36,763 bases of DNA, from contig DAINAT010000023.1 of assembly GCA_036733305.1 (NCBI GenBank), forward strand, positions 1 to 36,763, read 5' to 3'. The position numbers were made by a program, and so were the translations under genes. This stretch comes from UBA7672 sp036733305. Lineage in GTDB: Bacteria; Pseudomonadota; Alphaproteobacteria; Caulobacterales; Hyphomonadaceae. The notes below the pieces were generated by a model. It had not been told where the DNA came from, made no database searches, and was given only the letters and a program-made list of their open reading frames with translations. This document shows positions 34,417 through 36,763 of this stretch, one piece after another (position 1 is the first letter of the stretch; each line of letters begins with the position of its first letter).

Positions 34417-35013
34417 ATGGCGGCGTCACTGTACGACATCAGCGTGCCAACCTTCCTGCAGACCGTGCGCGCCGTCGCCGGCTATCTCGACCGCACCGCC
34501 CGGCACTGCGCCAAAACCGGCGCCGATCCGCAAGACCTCGTGCAGGCCCGCCTCTACCCCGACATGGCGCCCTTCCACTTCCAGATCGAAGCGCTCACGC
34601 ATCACGCCGTATGGGGCGTGAAGACCGTGCAGACCGGCGCGTTCACGCCGCCGCCCCTGATCGGCGCCATGCCCTTCGCCAACCTGCAAGCCATGGTCAG
34701 CGATGCCGTGAAAGCGCTGGAAGCCTTCACCCCCGAAGAGATCAATGCCTGCTCCGGCAAGGCGATGGACATCGTCGTCTATCAACCCGTCGACGAAACC
34801 AATCACACCACGTCAGCCTGGGGCCCACGCCTGCTGACCTTCACGCCCGAAATCTACCTGCTCTCATACGCGCTGCCCAACCTCCACTTCCACGCCGCCA
34901 CCGCCTACGCCATCCTCCGCACCCACGGCATCCCCCTCGGAAAGTTCGACTACCAGGGCAAGCTACGCAACCAGCACGCCGCTACCCCGCCATCAACCAA
35001 CGCCAACCCGTAG
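34417..35013 (+). CDS. DUF1993 family protein
   Basis: 198 residues beginning MAASLYDISVPTFLQTVRAV; a purine-rich GAGGGGA lies about ten bases upstream. Motifs LYPDMAPFHFQIEALTHHAVWGVK and FHAATAYAILRTHGIPLGKFDYQG match DUF1993, a DinB-like four-helix fold of unknown function with conserved His residues that may bind metal. The stop codon TAG is the first three bases of a palindromic repeat, so the repeat may have been inserted at the gene end. Confidence 0.9.
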   Translation: MAASLYDISVPTFLQTVRAVAGYLDRTARHCAKTGADPQDLVQARLYPDMAPFHFQIEALTHHAVWGVKTVQTGAFTPPPLIGAMPFANLQAMVSDAVKALEAFTPEEINACSGKAMDIVVYQPVDETNHTTSAWGPRLLTFTPEIYLLSYALPNLHFHAATAYAILRTHGIPLGKFDYQGKLRNQHAATPPSTNANP

Positions 35014-35032
35014 GGTGCATTGAAAATGCACC
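35011..35032. repeat. Short palindrome of the TAGGGTGCAT repeat family
   Basis: TAGGGTGCATT-GAA-AATGCACC, an eight-base stem (35014-35021 with 35025-35032). It shares TAGGGTGCAT...ATGCACCGCG with the unit at 29591-29613. Confidence 0.75.
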
Positions 35033-35047
35033 GCGCAGCCAGCTCAT

Positions 35048-35081
35048 CGAATGACCGCTTTTGACCCATTCCGGTCATTCG
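35048..35081. repeat. Inverted repeat CGAATGACCG ... CGGTCATTCG
   Basis: Ten-base arms with a 14-base loop. The first arm and the next four bases (CGAATGACCGCTTT) recur as a direct repeat at 35336-35349, so the copies bracket the small gene between them. Confidence 0.75.
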
Positions 35082-35102
35082 CGAATGCTCTAGATTGCTT
35101 TC

Positions 35103-35342
35103 ATGGAAACGACAGTCGACATAGATTTGGCGCTTAAGCGTTACGCTTCCGATGACGGGAAAAGAGTCCTCTCCATCATCAAATCCGGAGATCACTTTCG
35201 CTTTGTCGAGGAGCAGCTGACACACCAGCCAGCACTGAACGGGCTGAACGCCTACGATTACTGGGAAGAAGTTCATCGATCGGGTCTGTACGAAACGATA
35301 GAGGCAGCCGAACGGGAAGCGATGATCGGTTGGCGCGAATGA
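35103..35342 (+). CDS. Small protein of unknown function (79 aa)
   Basis: Frame from ATG 35103, METTVDIDLALKRYASDDGK, acidic and hydrophilic, with FRFVEEQLTHQPALNGLNAYDYWEEVHRSGLYET giving a plausible helical core. No clear Shine-Dalgarno. The stop codon lies inside the direct repeat CGAATGACCGCTTT, another copy of which begins 55 bases before the start. No family was recognised. Confidence 0.6.
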   Translation: METTVDIDLALKRYASDDGKRVLSIIKSGDHFRFVEEQLTHQPALNGLNAYDYWEEVHRSGLYETIEAAEREAMIGWRE

Positions 35343-35349
35343 CCGCTTT
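35336..35349 (+). repeat. Direct repeat CGAATGACCGCTTT, second copy
   Basis: Identical to 35048-35061, overlapping the stop codon of the small gene 35103-35342. Confidence 0.7.
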
Positions 35350-35409
35350 CGGCGAATTTCGGCCTTACGTTACAGCAGTGGACTCTACGCATCCAGTGAT
35401 TGGAGTGTT

Positions 35410-35889
35410 TCAGAACACAAACCCGATCGATGGCGCTCCGTAAGGTCCGCCCAACCATTCGGGTGGTAGCCAAAAGTATGCTCCGCTCACAAAACCAAGG
35501 GCGAGGGTCGGCGCAGCAAGGAAACCAACTGTCCAAATGGCGATGACTGCCATCATGCGGAGGCTGTTCAACTCACGTTTCAGGATTTTGCTCATTGCCC
35601 ACATTAGCATCGTCGAGACAGCACCAAGCGTTAGTACGTCAAAGAGCAGAGGCACGAGGAAGATGTTATGCTCCAGCGAGGCGCTGATACTATCGCAGTT
35701 CCAGATCAGTGGGGCGCCAGAACACACGGTGTCTGGACCGTCAGCTAAAGGGGTGGGGTATGTGAGGCTGGGGTAGAGCAGCAGTGCCGCTGTCAACGGC
35801 GCGGGAGTCAAGTTTCTCAGGGAAGCCCAGAGCTTAGAAAAGCCAATGTGCTGTAAAATGCTGACCAATCTTTGTGCCCCATCTTCCAC
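35410..35889 (-). CDS. Membrane protein of unknown function (159 aa)
   Basis: Three hydrophobic segments: LTAALLLYPSLTYP, HNIFLVPLLFDVLTLGAVSTMLM and MMAVIAIWTVGFLAAPTLALGF. The start is a GTG at 35889; no alternative Met lies nearby. Two cysteines lie in the loop between segments one and two (DTVCSGAPLIWNC). The DNA is visibly less GC-rich than the rest of the window, suggesting accessory origin. Function unknown. Confidence 0.65.
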   Translation of the reverse strand: MEDGAQRLVSILQHIGFSKLWASLRNLTPAPLTAALLLYPSLTYPTPLADGPDTVCSGAPLIWNCDSISASLEHNIFLVPLLFDVLTLGAVSTMLMWAMSKILKRELNSLRMMAVIAIWTVGFLAAPTLALGFVSGAYFWLPPEWLGGPYGAPSIGFVF

Positions 35890-36036
35890 TCATAGCTTAT
35901 CTGGCCGCCATGGGGATGTCGCGCACCATTCGCCGGCCTAGACAACTGCTGGCTGCGAACGTCCGCCTTCAGCGATCAGCGAGACACTCGCCGCCACTCC
36001 CTCAAATACCAAATCGCCAATTCATTGTCCCGCTCC

Positions 36037-36054
36037 TCCCGACGCAAGTCGGGA
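36037..36054. repeat. Hairpin TCCCGAC-GCAA-GTCGGGA
   Basis: Perfect seven-base stem with a four-base loop (36037-36043 with 36048-36054). It resembles the 'cccgacgcaagtcggga' part of dispersed intergenic repeats in alphaproteobacteria and is adjacent to a second palindrome. Confidence 0.65.
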
Positions 36055-36091
36055 CCCAGGGCTACCCGCGCCGGAGCAAGCCGCCCCTTGA

Positions 36092-36120
36092 TCCCGCCCC
36101 GGATCACGTCCGGGGCGGGA
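36092..36120. repeat. Hairpin TCCCGCCCCGG / CCGGGGCGGGA
   Basis: Eleven-base perfect arms (36092-36102 and 36110-36120) around a seven-base loop. Probably part of the same composite repeat as 36037-36054. Confidence 0.7.
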
Positions 36121-36270
36121 GGAGCGGGTGAAGGGGCGTTTGAATTCCGCTGAATCCCTCGCCCACCCGCACACAATTTCCCCCGCAAAACCAACGCGCC
36201 ATCGCGCATTCACCCCAAATCTCGTGCGCCTTCATCCCCACCCCACGCAACCGCGCGCAATACTGCGCGC

Positions 36271-36763
36271 ATGAACCATGCGCCTGATCTCGTCCCCGAT
36301 CCCATCCGCGCCCTCTGGCAAGAGGCGGCGCGCTTCATTGCGTTCGTGCTCCACCAGTTCAGCCGCGAGCACATCCGCGCGGGCATCAGGCGCGCCACAG
36401 GCGCACGCCTCTCCATCTGGCTCAGCGAAGCCGAAAGCTCGCTTCGTCGCCTGATCTTCATCGCAGCGCTCAGCCTCACGCCCGCACCCCTGAAGCAACA
36501 CCGCTCCGAAACTCCAACACCCCGCGCAACACATGCGACGACACACAGCTTCCGCATCTTCAGCCTCTATGGCTCCGGCAAACCTCGCGGGCGCACCTCA
36601 CGCTGGACGCCGCCACGCGAGCCCCAGCCCTACGCCCACATCCGCTTCCCCTCCGATCCAATCCTCGCCCTCGCCCTCGGCCGCGTCCCCACGCGCCGCC
36701 CGACACACCGCCACAATGGCGGCCCCATCCTGCCGCGCCCGAAGCAGCGCCATCCGCTCGACC
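36271..36763 (+). CDS. Hypothetical protein, partial at window end
   Basis: ATG 36271 (MNHAPDLVPDPIRALWQEA) opens a frame with no stop through 36763, at least 164 residues. There is a helical N-terminal part (LWQEAARFIAFVLHQF, SLRRLIFIAALSL), followed by a basic, Pro/Arg-rich region. Codon use is GC-rich in third positions. No family was recognised. Opposite-strand frames in the same stretch are judged to be shadows of it. Confidence 0.65.
   Translation, partial: MNHAPDLVPDPIRALWQEAARFIAFVLHQFSREHIRAGIRRATGARLSIWLSEAESSLRRLIFIAALSLTPAPLKQHRSETPTPRATHATTHSFRIFSLYGSGKPRGRTSRWTPPREPQPYAHIRFPSDPILALALGRVPTRRPTHRHNGGPILPRPKQRHPLD

Larger units (their letters stand above)
35890..36270. other. Intergenic region with palindromic repeats, no gene called
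   Basis: Holds two strong palindromes (36037-36054 and 36092-36120). The remaining DNA shows no convincing frame. Confidence 0.6.

Noticed and set aside
36210..36557. Minus-strand frames near the window end
   Set aside because: The plus-strand frame from 36271 has better codon use and stays open to the end of the window.

Overview
This is a GC-rich chromosomal window from an alphaproteobacterium, most likely Caulobacterales and probably Hyphomonadaceae or a close relative. The family assignment is inferred from four things: an H+-pyrophosphatase, a single mreB-mreC-mreD-mrdA-rodA rod cluster, a large two-TM coiled-coil protein resembling the polar marker TipN, and palindromic intergenic repeats of alphaproteobacterial type. 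No rRNA, tRNA, CRISPR array or prophage was seen.

Layout. Positions 1-3642 hold the end of hppA with a terminator, a divergent FMN-reductase/HxlR-regulator pair, a periplasmic lipoprotein phosphodiesterase and an SDR oxidoreductase behind a palindromic operator. Positions 3644-6114 hold an AraC-family regulator gene split cleanly by a 1.37-kb IS110-family element of the IS1111 type. Its 3' non-coding end carries segments matching both the element's own end and the disrupted target, in the order expected of a bridge RNA (seekRNA). Positions 6266-9319 hold a CheY-like receiver, a VTT-domain membrane protein and leuA preceded by a leucine-rich leader peptide and alternative hairpins, which indicates attenuation control. 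Positions 9416-15736 hold two ABC ATPases (one ABC-F), a secreted unknown, an EVE-domain protein, a ferredoxin and an MFS exporter with a cadherin-like (CADG/He_PIG) domain inserted in a periplasmic loop.

Positions 16085-22000 are the elongasome operon: MreB filament, MreC/MreD, PBP2 and RodA. The reading frames overlap or nearly touch, and two junctions carry short duplications of the start-codon region. An NSS-type Na+ symporter follows. Positions 23613-25835 hold a prolyl aminopeptidase-like hydrolase, a small lipoprotein and a DUF423 membrane protein. Positions 26011-29531 encode a complete Mla/MCE-type lipid transport system: STAS-MlaE permease, MlaF ATPase, MlaD and an auxiliary lipoprotein. 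Positions 29663-32766 hold the TipN-like protein, a small ORF and a single-domain Hpt phosphotransfer protein with a CtrA-like box upstream.

The last part (32822-36763) holds an S33-type lipoprotein hydrolase, a DUF1993 protein, small unknown ORFs in less GC-rich DNA, several palindromes, and an unrecognised gene running off the window. REP-like palindromes lie mainly at 3' gene ends, especially between convergent genes (23433-23612, 25302-25439, 29532-29662), where they may act as bidirectional terminators. The two most notable observations are the IS1111 element with readable guide RNA segments and the MFS-CADG fusion.
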